From: Lathyrus oleraceus
Taxonomy: Eukaryota; Streptophyta; Magnoliopsida; Fabales; Fabaceae
Length of the DNA stretch: 64,000 nt
Direction: 5' to 3'
Assembly (NCBI RefSeq): GCF_024323335.1
Contig: NC_066583.1
Location: 360,040,377-360,104,376 of the forward strand
Below the pieces are notes generated by a model, which worked only from the letters and a program-made list of their open reading frames with translations, made no database searches and was not told the origin of the DNA. Every line of letters starts with the position of its first letter. Within the stretch, counting starts at the first letter, position 1. A program made the translations under genes and the position numbers. Below, in pieces: positions 1 through 11,777 of the stretch.

Positions 1-425
1 ACAGATGAACTAGGGCTTCCTTGGGAAACAAACCTCAAACCCTTTGACTTGCTTTGATCAAAATGATGAATTGAGATGCTGGGGAGGCATATTTGATGAA
101 TGAGAGCTTTGGGAACCATTACCATGCTTGCTTTCATCCTCTCTTGGCCATATCTCTGCACAAAAGATCTCCTTGGAGCTCTTGACCTTGTGATTGCTCA
201 AGCTACAAACAAGAAATGTTAGTGACATATTTTTGTGCTTTTGGTTAGTAAACAAAATAAGAAAAGCAATAATATACAATTCAAGCATGCTTGGTGATCT
301 CAAACCACTCACAAGAGGTCCCACCCAAAGGCAAAGGGAACCAAGATGCACATGATCCTTGAGGCTTTGTAAATGCAATGTTATGATGCCATGAGGGATC
401 TTAGGGTCAAAATTAGGGTCTTACA
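1..425 (-). repeat. Ogre-1 3' LTR (partial)
   Basis: On the minus strand it begins TGTAAGACCC at 425 and runs off the left edge. It matches 28602-29028, the start of the 5' LTR, almost base for base. Only the 5' (U3) end of this LTR is visible. Confidence 0.93.
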
Positions 426-440
426 GATGCCCCTATTTAA
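426..440 (-). other. Ogre-1 polypurine tract
   Basis: Read on the minus strand, AAATAGGGGCATC lies directly before the LTR start TGTAAGACCC. This is the expected place for the plus-strand primer of a retrotransposon. Confidence 0.6.
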
Positions 441-3247
441 GGTCATTCTAGCCGGAGAAGTGAAGGTTAAAATCTTCGTTTCGACGGGGTAGAATGGGCT
501 TAAATAATAACAAAGAGATGAATTTTGGTCCCTAAGAGACCTCATGATGCAAATGTATGTATGCAAAGGTAACTGTGGAGATATGTGTCCACAAAGAAGA
601 AAGGAAATCAGGAAAAACTGAAAATCCACGTGAGTAATTTACTCCATGAGACAGAGACTCTGGGGCTCTGGTGGGGATGGAAGAGAATAAAATGCGTGAG
701 CAGGGCACGACTCAAGGCTAAGGGAGAAGAATTCATCAAAGAGGAAAAAAACACCGGAAAGACCCGAGCTGACTCAAGGCGCATGTATTGGGGAATATGC
801 CGATACAACAGAAATTATCCATAATGGATACTTAGGATAAAAATCCGGACTCCAGATGGGAACAATCCACTAAGGGACTGCGTTGGGGAGAAATATTCGA
901 ACAAAACTCTCCTGGGGAAACAAAGGGATGAGGTATTACCGGTTACTGGGTAATAAACTCAAAGAGGCATGTGATCTGAACACCGGTATAAGGGTGAGAG
1001 AACAACATGCTCGGGAAGAATGAATATCTAAGACCGGTATAAGGGTGAGAGATATCAAACATCCAAAATCATCTGAGGAAGACCTAAAAAGGATACTTCA
1101 ACTCAGAAAAATCTGACTCCGCAAGGGAGAAAAGTCATAATAGGGAGCAGAAGGAAGGAACACCAGGGATACGGGTTACTGGGTATATAATAGGTGACCA
1201 ACCAAGGCGTGAATTGGGGAATATTCCCAAGACACTCATCATCTAAAAGAGGGCTAAAAGCAAACTCTAACAGGATGGACATTCGATTCCAAAAGGATAC
1301 GAATCTTACTCGGCTGGGGAAGAAACAAAAGGCTTCGACCAAAGAGTGCATGAGATATATTATCTATTACCGTCAAAACATAGATAATATATTCGCATGG
1401 AAGATTATCCACAACCGGTTACTGGGTTAATAAAGGATAAATCAACCTACAAAGGAAAAGGACATCGGGATACCGAATACTAGGTATGAAATGATGACCA
1501 ATCCAGGGGAGAAACAATCGTCACCAACAACAAAGGGTAGACGAGAGATAACTCACTGGGGATAAATTGCTTGATCAGAGCAATTATCCAAAAGATGAGA
1601 GAGTATCAATACCAAATATTGGATAAAGATAAACATCAAGGAGGGGATTACATCTATCGGATACTAGGTAGAAACCCACGGAAAGGTAATCATCATCGGT
1701 TAGGATGAGCAAAAGGCTAACTCTGCCAGGGGATAAAAATAGGGTTTACAACTATCGATATAAGAGTAGAAAACCACAGATTCCGCCGGGGATGGGATGA
1801 ACGATTACTGGTTACTGAGCCACCATTCATTTACACCACAGAGGAGTGCAAGAAACAGTCAAAAGGGGCCGGTCTAGGATCAAACTAGATAGGCACACTG
1901 AAACGAAACTTGTCCCTATGAGGATATAACTCAATGGGGAATTCCATCCTAATATATGTGTTGGGAGGAAACAGAAACAACCAACATCCACGAGGATGTA
2001 ACTCAGTGGGGAATATGGAAGGAAAGATAAATGCTTTCTGCTTATGGGGCCGACTCTACATGGGGATATCGGACACCAACATCTGCTTGGGGAAACATGA
2101 TACCCTAAAACAAGAGATAACAATCAAAAGTATATGGCAAAGAATGCAACATGAATATCTGAATGTTATCAAGTATTCAATATGCATGGTTTATGTATGA
2201 TGAATGCTGACAAACAGACATTTCTAACACACACAGGTCCAACGAGCAAGTACACAAACATCCGGTACTACATCTCAAGAGAGAAAGCCAGGACCACCAA
2301 AGATCTCTGCAGGGGAATGAGCATCAGTCATTCCAACTGGGGGGGAAATATCATCATCCAGATGAAATCCGCCATGGAAACACTCTACTGGGGAAATCAT
2401 CAGAGGGGACCATGGAGCTCTATGGGGAACAACCACCAAATCAGAATTTTCCACGGGTCATCTAATACTGTCTCAAATAATGAGATCACATTTGCTGAGG
2501 AGAAATAACCATTACTCTGCTGCAAGAAAGAGGAATGAATAATCCTACCAATCACTCTGCTCGGGAGAACACCACAAAAGGCTCCAGGGGCAAAGGATAC
2601 AAGCATGCCAGGAATATGAACAAACTTCTTACCCTGTCAAGAATCTTACCATCCTTGGGAGAGCACTGAAGACATCCTCAGTATCCCTTTGTCTTCGTGA
2701 ATGTTCACTTTGTTTAAAAACAAATTATGAAAGATTTGAGTAAAACAATGATATTTTTCAATTAAAACATGCAAAACATTTGTTTAATTAGAAACAAATA
2801 AGAGTGCAAATAATTGGATAAAGGCTCAAATTTATTTGATGGAATGGTAGTCTGCAAATGGCGAGACTCCATAGATCTTTTCAAATTTGAAATTGGTGAT
2901 ATATATTGGAAAAAGGCTACATTGAACATAATGACCATTTCTCCACCAATTCTGAATTCGATGTATTTGAAACTTTGGTTGATGATGATTGAGTGAGAAT
3001 CTCTGACGGATGACAGTTGTAAAACAAAGTCTTGTCAGGATGCAGTTACTTGCCAGATCCCTATTTTTGCCTAGATTGCCCCAGGTTGAGGTACTCAATC
3101 TAGCGGGATATATTCATCATTTATTTTTTTATATGTCTCTAACTTTTGCCTGGATCGCCCTTTCGGGTTTTCAATCCACTGAGACGCTCATTTTTGCCTA
3201 AGCCGCCCTTTCGGGTTTTCAACCTAGCGAGCTATTCTGTTTTTATT
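426..3247 (-). repeat. Ogre-1 3' untranslated region with degenerate repeats
   Basis: No supportable coding frame. From about 900 to 1850 (plus-strand reading) variants of ACCGGTTACTGGGTAATAAA recur near 938, 1165, 1412, 1470, 1645 and 1806. Between them are variants of CACCGGTATAAGGGTGAGAG near 982 and 1034, in a purine-rich background with many GGGGA blocks. Three further units sharing TTTTGCCTRRRYYGCCC and CAATCTAGC-like cores begin near 3064, 3143 and 3190. Ogre 3' UTRs are known to carry hypervariable tandem repeats that can seed satellites. These copies are imperfect and not a clean array. Confidence 0.75.
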
Positions 3248-5212
3248 TTAGGCGAAGTATTTCTTGACTGCATCTGAATTCACAGGACGAGTGAAATCCT
3301 CCCCATCCATAGTTGTAAGTATCAAAGCACCGCCTGAAAAGGCTCTCTTAACAACATATGGACCTTCATAGTTTGGAGTCCACTTGCCCCTGGAATCGGG
3401 ATCGAAAGACAAGAATTTCTTGAGCACAAGGTCACCTTCTCGGAACACACGAGGCTTGACCTTCTTATCAAAGGCTTTCTTCATTCATTGCTGATATAAC
3501 TGAGCATGGCACATGGTAGTTAATCTCTTCTCTTCTATCAGATTCAATTGGTCATAACGACTTTGAACCCATTCAGCATCAGTCAACTTGTCTTCCATCA
3601 AGACTCTCATTGATGGAATCTCCACCTCTACTGGGAGTACAACCTCCATGCCGTAAACAAGAGAGAAAGGGGTTGCCCCTGTTGAAGTGTGGACAGACGT
3701 ACGATATCCATGTAAGGCAAATGGCAGCATCTCGTGCCAATCCTTGTACGTAACAACCATCTTCTGGATAATCTTCTTGATATTCTTATTAGCAGCTTCA
3801 ACAACCCCATTCATCTTGGGTCTATAAGGAGAAGAATTATGATGTGCTATCTTGAACTCGCTACACAGCTCTTTCATCATCTTGTTGTTCAAGTTAGATC
3901 CATTATCAGTAATGATCTTATCTAGCACACCATAACGGCATATGAGTTGATTCTTGATAAACTTCACAACTACCTGCCTGGTCACATTTGCATACGATGC
4001 AACTTCAGGCCACTTGGTGAAGTAATCAATTGCTACGAGAATAAACCTGTGTCCATTGGACGCTTTTGGCTCTATCATGCCAATCATGTCAATTCCCCAC
4101 ATGGAGAAGGGCCATGGTGATGAAATCACATTCAGAAGTGTCAGAGGAATATGAATCTTATCCGCGTAAATCTGACACTTGTGGCATTTCTTCACATATT
4201 TGCAACAGTCAGACTCCATTGTCAGCCAATAGTAGCCTGCTCTCAACATCTTTCTAGCCATGGCGTGCCCATTGGAATGTGTACCAAATGAACCCTCATG
4301 GACCTCAGTCATCAACAGGTCTGCTTCGTGTCTATCCACACATCTGAGTAGAACCATATCAAAATTTCTCTTGTAAAGCACATCGCCATTGAGGTAGAAA
4401 CTGCCTGACAATCTCCTCAAAGTCTTCCTATCTTTCACAGATTCCCCAGGCGGGTAACTCTGGTTCTGGAGGAAACACTTGATATCATAATACCACGGCT
4501 TATCATCTTTCACTTCTTCAGCTGCAAACACATGAGTTGGTCTATCCAAGCGCATCACAGTGATATTGGGAACTTCGTTCCAAAGTCTTACAACCATCAT
4601 CGAAGCAAGTGTAGCGAGCGCGTCTACCATCTGATTCTCATCTCGAGGAATATGATGGAAGTCAACCTCAGTAAAGAACGTTGATATCCTCCTCGCATAA
4701 TCTCTATATGGAATGAGGCCAGGTTGATTCGTTTCCCATTCACCCTTAATCTGATTAACAACGAGGGCTGAATCACCATAAACGTCAAGATGCTTGATCC
4801 TAAGATCAATGCATTCCTCCAATCCCATAATACAGGCCTCATACTCAGCCATATGATTCATGCAATTGAAAGTCAGCCTTGCTGTAAAAGGAATATGTGT
4901 GCCCTGAGGAGTAATAATCACTGCCCCAATACCATTTCCATATTGATTTACAGCGCCATCAAACACCATACTCCATCTGGAACCAGGCTCTGGCCCTTCA
5001 TCAAGTGTAGGCTCATCACAATCTTTCATTTTCAAATACAAAATTTCCTCATCTGGGAAGTCATACTGAACATACTGATATTCTTCGATCGGCTGATGTG
5101 CCAAGTGGTCAGCCAGGATACTACCCTTAATAGCCTTCTGAGCTCGATACTCGATATCATACTCAGACAACAACATCTGCCAACGGGCAATCCTCCCAGT
5201 TAAGGCAGGCTT
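3248..5212 (-). pseudogene. Ogre-1 pol, C-terminal part: second RNase H and integrase
   Basis: Minus-strand reading frame with one stop (3485-3487) separating the last 78 codons. The N-terminal part contains a second RNase H domain starting near MVFDGAVNQYGNGIGAV, with later acidic positions AEYEAC and YGDSALVVNQ. This extra archaeal-type RNase H is characteristic of the Tat lineage. The integrase follows. Its zinc-binding HHCC region runs from VHEGSFGTHSNGH to KKCHKCQ. The DDE core has D in WGIDMIG, D in ITDNGSN and E in NGVVEAANK. The C-terminus matches the usual end of Ty3/gypsy integrases (KWTPNYEGPYVV and after). An upstream stop at 5213-5215 separates it from the first RNase H. All catalytic residues are kept, so decay is recent and limited to nonsense changes. 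Confidence 0.9.
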
Positions 5213-6707
5213 CTAAAAAATGTACTTGATTGGATCCATTTTGGATATTAACCAAGTCGTATGATTCAACATATACTGGCGTAAGCGCTTAGCAGCCCAA
5301 GCCAAAACACAACATGTTTTCTCAAGCATTGAGTATCGAGACTCGCAATCAGTGAACTTCTTGCTCAAATAGTAGATAACATACTCTTTCTTTCTTGATT
5401 CATCTTGTTGACCAAGGACACAACCCATTGAGTCTTCAAGAACAATCAGATACATAATCAATGGTCTCCCTTCCATAGGCGGAGACAAAATCGGAGGTTC
5501 GGACAAATATTCTTTAATACTATCAAAAGCTTTCTGGCAATCCTTGATCCAATCATGAGACTGATCTTTCCGGAGGAGCTTGAATATCGGCGCACATGTG
5601 GCATTCATGTGTGATATGAATCTGGAAATGTAATTCAAGCGGCCAAGAAAACCTCAGACTTGCTTCTCAGTTTTGGGCGCAGGCATTTCTTGTATTGCTT
5701 TGACCTTTGCAGGATCAAACTCAATACCTCTTTCACTAAAAATAAAGCCCAAAAGCTTGCCAGAACGGACTCTAAATGTACACTTGTTGGGATTCAAACG
5801 AAGCTTGTACTTCCTCAGACGCTGAAAAAGCTTCAACACGTGCTCTACATGTTCAACTTTCGTCCTTGACTTAGCGATCATATCATCAACATATACCCCG
5901 ATCTCCTTGTGCATCATATCATGAAACAAAGTAGTCATAGCTCGTTGATACGTGGCTCCGGCGTTCTTCAAACCGAAGGGCATCACTCGATAACAGAATG
6001 TTCCCCAAGGTGTGATGAATGTTGTCTTCTCCATATCCTCGGGTGCCATTTTAATTTGATTATATCCGGAAAATCCGTCCATAAACGAGAAAACGTTGAA
6101 TTTAGCTGTATTGTCTACCAACATATCAATATGTGGTAGAGGGAAATCATCTTTCGGACTAGCTTTATTCAAGTCTTTATAGTCCACACACATTCGGACT
6201 TTTCCATCTTTCTTAGGCACAGGCACAATATTGGCCACCCATTGAGGATATGTAGAAGTCACTAGAAACCCCGCATCAATTTGCTTCTGAACTTCTTCTT
6301 TGATCTTTACTGCCATATCGGGATGAGTTCTTCTGAGCTTCTGCTTTACAGGCACACACTCAGGTTTCAAAGGCAGGAAATGTTGCACGATATCAGTATC
6401 TAGACCAGGCATGTCTTCATATGACCAGGCAAAGACGTCAACATATTCTCGCAGCAACTCGATCAACCCCTTCTTAACAGACTCTTCCAGGAGTGCCCCA
6501 ATCTTCACTTCTTGCACACAATCTTCAGACCCCAAATTGACTGTTTCCAGATTCTCAAGATGCGGCTGGATGATCTTTTCTTCATGCTCAAGTAGACGGG
6601 TAATCTCGTCAGGAATCTCTTCAACATCATCTTCTTCTGCCTCAAATACAGAGAATTCAAAGTTGGGAGATGGTGTTGGATCATTATGTTCAATGGGTTT
6701 GATTAAC
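5213..6707 (-). pseudogene. Ogre-1 pol: reverse transcriptase and first RNase H
   Basis: RT plus classical RNase H of a Ty3/gypsy element, encoded on the minus strand from the intron acceptor at 6707. The RT shows the usual blocks: KKDGKVRMCVDYKDLN, FMDGFSGYNQI, MPFGLKNAGATYQRAM and the catalytic YVDD (in VYVDDMIAKS). A TGA at 5654-5656 interrupts the frame just before GFLGRLNYISRFI, the start of the connection region. The RNase H stretch follows (5213-5638), with SKKFTDCESRYSMLEKTCC, and ends at a TAG (5213-5215). The RT catalytic centre is intact, but the polyprotein cannot be read through. The frame also extends upstream to 6757, but that part lies in the predicted intron. Confidence 0.92.
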
Positions 6708-6971
6708 CTGCATAATGATTTTGGATATAAAGAGCTTTTAGAATTCAAACAAGGCAAATCATTATGCAGATGAAAAAATTGATTTTATTCTTATTTTTAG
6801 GGTTTTATGTGATCACCAATTTCATGCAAAAGCAAAAAGGGAAAATAATTGGAAAAATAAACATTTAACATGAATTTATTGAATGAAAATATCATTGCAT
6901 TTATGCGCCAACAATGTCATCACTTCTCCTTTTGGCATGGGAGAAGGGTTTTCAAACACAATGATCATTAC
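6708..6971 (-). other. Predicted Ogre-1 intron between protease and RT
   Basis: On the minus strand the protease frame ends in a TAA whose first base lies inside a GTAATG donor (from 6971). The pol frame is preceded by the acceptor ATTATGCAG ending at 6708. Joining 6972 to 6707 restores a lysine codon and puts pro and RT in the same frame (IHKSK then LIKPIEHND). The removed 264 nt is AT-rich. Ogre elements are known to have a spliced intron at this place. Confidence 0.72.
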
Positions 6972-7791
6972 TTTGACTTATGGATAACTGTTGGAATATC
7001 CACAGCGACCCAATTATTGCAGATTCCTCCAGGGATGACGAAATTGCCAGAATCCTCTTCGTCCTCTTCCAGAATGGCAGCAACCTCTTCATCTCGACTG
7101 GTGTGGATAAATCCACCACTCTTGAACAAACCTTGCTTATTGCAAACTCCAGAAGAATACGTTATGCCAGCCCGTGACTTATTGTCTACCAGCTCAATCA
7201 TTTGCCCCAATCCAGCAGTTGCACCATGCTCAATGGCCAACTTCGCATCTTTGTAGGAAACAAATGAGGGAGTTCTCTTCTCAACAGGCTCAGCAATAGA
7301 TAAAGCTTGGAAGGGAGTTCCAACTTCATCCTCATCATCTATATATGAGAAGGAAGACAAATGGCTAACCAGGAGAGCCTTTTCTCCCCCTACCACCACC
7401 AGCTTCTTATTCTTCACAAATTTCAATTTCTGGTGTAGGGTGGATGTCACGGCGCCTGCCTCGTGAATCCATGGTCTGCCTAAGAGACAACTATACAATG
7501 GGTGAATGTCCATAACTTGGAAGGTAATCTGGAAATCAGTTGGTCCAATTTTGACTGAGAGATCAACTTCGCCAATCACAGTTTTGCGAGACCCATCGAA
7601 AACCTTCACAACTACTCCACTCTGCCTCATGGGAGGCCCCTGATATGACAATTTCGAAAGAGTGGTCTTTGACAATACATTCAATGATGACCCAGTGTCC
7701 ACCAACACATTGGACATGGCGTCATCTTTGCAGCTCATAGATATATGTAATGCCAAGTTGTGGTCTCTTCCCTCCTCGGGGAGATCAGCGT
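6972..7791 (-). pseudogene. Ogre-1 aspartic protease and spacer, 3' part of gag-pro
   Basis: Retroviral-type aspartic protease that would cut the Gag-Pol polyprotein. The active-site motif is VLVDTGSSLNVLS. A typical flap and C-terminal region follow (FQVMDIHPLYSCLLGRPWIH). The downstream spacer is acidic (near AAILEEDEEDSGNF) and ends at the predicted splice donor. The frame is open over this stretch, but its upstream half is cut off by the solo LTR inserted at 7792. The interrupted reading frame resumes at 9740 on the far side, split by a 5-bp duplication. Confidence 0.88.
7787..7791. repeat. Target site duplication AGCGT (left), solo LTR
   Basis: AGCGT at 7787-7791 is repeated at 9740-9744, directly flanking the TG...CA ends of the inserted LTR. 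Confidence 0.9.
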
Positions 7792-8959
7792 TGTAACACC
7801 CTTCTAAAATACCCCAAATATTTAATTAAAATAACAACGTATATCAATCAGAGTAACTATGCCATTTAAGGGTGTCACACATTATTCCACACCATTCAAC
7901 AGTATAACGGTCATGCTCTTTTATTAATTCAAAACATAAACATTTGCATAAAACGCAGCGGATAGAAATCTCATCAATCATGTAAAACATGTAACATATT
8001 ACATGTGAAATTATTCAACAAAATAAAAACATCCCGTCCCGATGTTACATCTATCAGAGCACGACCCACTAAGGAGACTACACTAGACTCCAAGCATTAA
8101 CTTCTACTCAACTCATTGCTCGTTACCTGAAAAATAGTTGTAAGGGTGAGTTCCTCAATCGATATAATAGGCATTATAAAACATCATGTAATGCTAAGTA
8201 AATAACACGTTTCATCACCCAAATCAGATTACACATTCAGTAACAGCAATATCAACTCAATCATGCTCAACATCAACACAACACACAACACACAACACAC
8301 AACACACGTATAATACTGGAATTCATCCATTCATATTATACGCCATATATCAATTATGCAATGAGACCCCATGCATGCGGTACCGACTCTTTGTGAACAT
8401 ATAGTTCACCTCACCGTCCAAATCCAGGCACGGCTACCAAGCCCACTAGTCTCACTCATTTGAGACCTAGTGACTCACTAACTAATTCCTCACCATGGGA
8501 ATTAGCTACCACCCCAAATGGGCCATGCTATGCACGCTAATCATCTAGCATGCAAACATCAACGACAGCCCAAAATGACTAACTCACTAATTCCTCACCA
8601 TGGGAATTAGCTACCACCCTAAAGGCCACAATATGCATGCTAATCATCTAGCAATGCAACATCAACAACAAAATCCACAATGGACATATGCTCACACTCT
8701 AAGCCATACAACAGTCCATTCACAATTGCATACATAACATGTACATTCACAACATTATGCATACTATCAAACATCATCAAAACATGTATCATAACATCAT
8801 ATCATGTCAAATAATTAACCACAGTATTAGCACACTCTACTAATACCTATACTGCTCAAAATAGCGGGAATTAATCCCTATCACATCATACGCTACCATA
8901 GGCCAAACATCAATTATGTACACAACATTAAAATGTCAATTTTCTCACTTCTCAACAGT

Positions 8960-9146
8960 GTTAACCGGTTAACGCCCTGGGTTAACCGGTTAACACAGGC
9001 AAAACACGCTTACTGCCCAAAACTTATCAGCGTTAACCGGTTAACGCCCTGGGTTAACCGGTTAACGCAGGCAAAACAGCACTAATTCACAATTCGCAAC
9101 AGTGTTAACCGGTTAACACCCTGGGTTAACCGGTTAACGCAGACAA
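8960..9146. repeat. 72-bp tandem repeat built on the palindrome GTTAACCGGTTAAC
   Basis: The perfect 14-bp palindrome GTTAACCGGTTAAC, or a variant changed only at its edge, starts at 8960, 8981, 9032, 9053, 9104 and 9125. These are three pairs, 21 bp apart within a pair and exactly 72 bp between pairs. Each pair is joined by GCCCTGG or ACCCTGG and followed by a CAGRCAAAACA tail. Confidence 0.92.
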
Positions 9147-9577
9147 AACAGCAGTTCCTGCGCTAACACAAAGCAGAATGCAGAATTCTCCGCATTTTCC
9201 GCCGTTGGAAGACTTCCGGACCTCCGATTCTCATTCCGTAAAAAGCTCTACGTTCGGGAAATTACAACACACTCAATTACAGGTTCAATTTCAGTTTTTA
9301 CACAACATATCCATCACAATTTTCAGCATTCAATAATCCCAATTAGGGTCAATTCAACGGTTTATCACTACCCATTACATGCTAACCCATAATACCCATT
9401 AAACGACGATAAACCCCCCTTACCTGAGTTAATCCGGCAACTTTGAGCTTCAAGCTTTTCCGTTCTCCAACCCTTGCTCTCTAGCTCTTCCTCTTGCCCT
9501 TTCTCCACTTTCTCAATCGCTTCTCTGTTTCACGTGAAAAGTTTCTTTTCCAAATGAGACTCTTTTCTTATTTCCAA

Positions 9578-9585
9578 CTTATATA
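9578..9585 (-). promoter_or_regulatory. TATA box of the solo LTR
   Basis: TATATAAG on the minus strand. About 150 bp downstream is a possible splice donor, CAGGTAAGG near 9417-9425. This sets the LTR orientation as minus. Confidence 0.5.
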
Positions 9586-9739
9586 TTTTCCAATAATTAT
9601 TATTATCCCAATAATAATAATAATAATTCAATAATTCCAATAATAATAATAATAATAATAATCCAATTATTTAATTAAATTAATAAATATATTATTAACT
9701 TAATTTAAATAATTATCATATTATTATCGGGGTGTTACA

Positions 9740-11777
9740 AGCGTCACTAAAACTCAAATTGTTACAAGCGGTGATGTTTGCAACAATACTATCAAATTGT
9801 TCTATCGTGACATCGTGATCCACGTACGCCACATCCAACACCTTCTGCAGAGCCTCTCAGTGTGGTTTTGAATTCAAAAGCAATGATAACACATATATTT
9901 TGGATGGCATTTGTAGAAGCTGGTCTACAACGTTGTATTCGCTCCTTTTGATGAGCCTCAACATCTCATCACAATCTTCTTTCATATTACCACTCGGGCC
10001 AACAGAAGAAGGAGTTTTCAATATAGAGGAGGGCTTAACAACAAGTGCCGGATTCAGAGTGCTCACAACATTTCCAATCGGGCGTTCAACAAAATCAGCA
10101 TAAACACTTCCTCGAGCATCAGCTCGAGGCTTCAACGGAGCTTAAAATACGCGACCGCTACGGGTCAACCCACTGACATCAGCAATGTTAATAACAGATG
10201 AAGAGGGCAAGGACACCTCTTTCCCACTCTCTATTGCTACAGCATTGTAGCGATAGGGAACTGCCTTCTCAGAAGAGTATGGTACATGACCGACAGGCTT
10301 GATTGTCAGAACTGGAGAAATCTTCTGCTTGCTACCATCATACTTGATAACAACAGGCTCAGGTATCCGGAATACCGGGGAAATTACATTGACTTCAAGA
10401 GCATCTTCATCAACATTCCTATTCTGAAGGATCTCAATGACTCCTTTGTCCAACATCTCTTGAACATCTCTGCGCACTTGGCGACAACCTCTCTGATTGA
10501 CAGAACATACTAGGCATCTATCGTGGTCATGCTCATAATGGCTATAGTCACACAGCAAACGATGCATCTCAACCAACGATTGTCGGATATGACTGACATA
10601 TTTAACCTTGTAATTGCCAGGGCAGCCCTGGACCATATTGACAGATTTCCCATGCTCGGGCAATGGGTTCTTCTTCACATTCGGACCCACGTCCTCGAAA
10701 AACAAAATCCCACTTCTCACAAGGTCTTGCACCTTGGTCTTCAAGGGATAACAATTCTCCACATCATGTCCGGGAGCACCGGAATGATATACACAGTGAA
10801 GTTCAGGCTTGTACCACCACTGGGAGTTAGCAGGTACAACGGGAGGATCTCGTGGAGTGATCAACTTTCTATTAATCAAAGATGGATAGAGTTCGGCATA
10901 AGTCATCGGAATTGGATCGAAGGTGACCCTTTTCCTCTCATAGCTGGCACTGGCATTGTTGTTGTTTCGAGGCTGGTAGGCCTGCTGTTGTGGACGCTGT
11001 TGTTGTTGCTGATATTGCTGAGTTTGTGGTTGCTTATATTGTTGAGCTTCCCTGAAAACAGGTGCTATATGAGCCACCTGATGCTGATTGTTGACTGGAC
11101 GAACAATCTTCCTCTTCACAGAGGGTCTTCTCTTGACATGGGAAGACACAACGTGTGCCTCTCCCTCCTTCTTCTTCTCAAAGCTTCCATATCTCTTTGC
11201 TGAAGAGCCTTCATCTCGAGTCAAACGTCCTTCACGGACCCCTTCCTCCAGTCTCATCCCCATATTCACCATCTCGGTGAAATCTGACGGAGCACTGGCT
11301 ATCATCCTCTCGTAATAAAACAATCTCAAAGTTTTCAAGAAGATCTTGGTCATCTCTTTCTCCTCAAGGGGAGGCACTATCTGAGTTGCCAATTCGCACC
11401 ACCTCTGGGCGTATTCTTTGAAGGTCTCCTTGTCCTTCTGCGACACTTCTCTCAATTGATCTCTGTCTGGAGCCATATCCATATTGTATTTATATTGCTT
11501 GACGAAGGCCTCGCCAAGATCGTTGAAAGATCGGATGTTCGAACTCTCCAAACCCATGTACCACCGGAGAGCGGCACCGGACAGACTGTCCTGGAAATAG
11601 TGGATGAGCATTTGATCATTATCAGTTTGTGTCGACATCTTGCGAACATACATCACAAGATGGCTGAGAGGGCATGTGTTCCCCTTATACTTCTCAAAGT
11701 CAGATACTTTGAATTTAATAGGGATCTTTACCTTGGGCACAAGGCACAACTCAGCAGCACTCTTACCAAAGAGGTCC
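9740..11777 (-). pseudogene. Ogre-1 gag, C-terminal two thirds, and start of protease spacer
   Basis: Capsid-like Gag of an Ogre element, read on the minus strand from 11777. It begins at DLFGKSAAELCLVP, exactly where the other half of gag ends at 20993; Ogre-2 separates the two. The retrotransposon Gag core includes HYFQDSLSGAALRWYMGL and FKEYAQRWCELATQI. A glutamine-rich stretch follows (PQTQQYQQQQQRPQQQ), then a zinc-knuckle-like C-x2-H...GHDVENC. A TAA at 10142-10144 and a TGA at 9857-9859 interrupt the frame. It then runs into the solo LTR at 9739. Codons before 11777 (MQCYDAMRD...) are translated Ogre-2 LTR, not gag. Confidence 0.9.
11773..11777. repeat. Target site duplication GGTCC (left), Ogre-2
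   Basis: GGTCC at 11773-11777 is repeated at 20993-20997, immediately outside the TG...CA ends of Ogre-2. Confidence 0.92.

Larger units (their letters stand above)
7792..9739 (-). mobile_element. Solo LTR (1,948 bp) inserted in the Ogre-1 gag-pro linker
   Basis: It starts TGTAACACCC and ends GGGTGTTACA, a perfect 10-bp terminal inverted repeat of LTR type, and is flanked by the duplication AGCGT. It has no PBS, PPT or coding frame, so it is a solo LTR left by LTR-LTR recombination. Orientation is minus: TATATAAG lies at 9578-9585 on that strand, and AATAAAAG, a likely poly(A) signal, lies near 7920. The terminal sequence resembles plant chromovirus (Tekay-like) LTRs, but the lineage is not proven. 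It contains a 72-bp-period repeat (8960-9138), an ACACAAC run (8277-8307) and a roughly 106-bp duplication with the core CTCACCATGGGAATTAGCTA (about 8475-8615). Confidence 0.88.

Noticed and set aside
8277..9146. Possible CRISPR-like array from regular repeats
   Set aside because: Plant nuclear retroelement context. The repeats are palindromes with 72-bp period in an LTR and do not have unique spacers of equal length.
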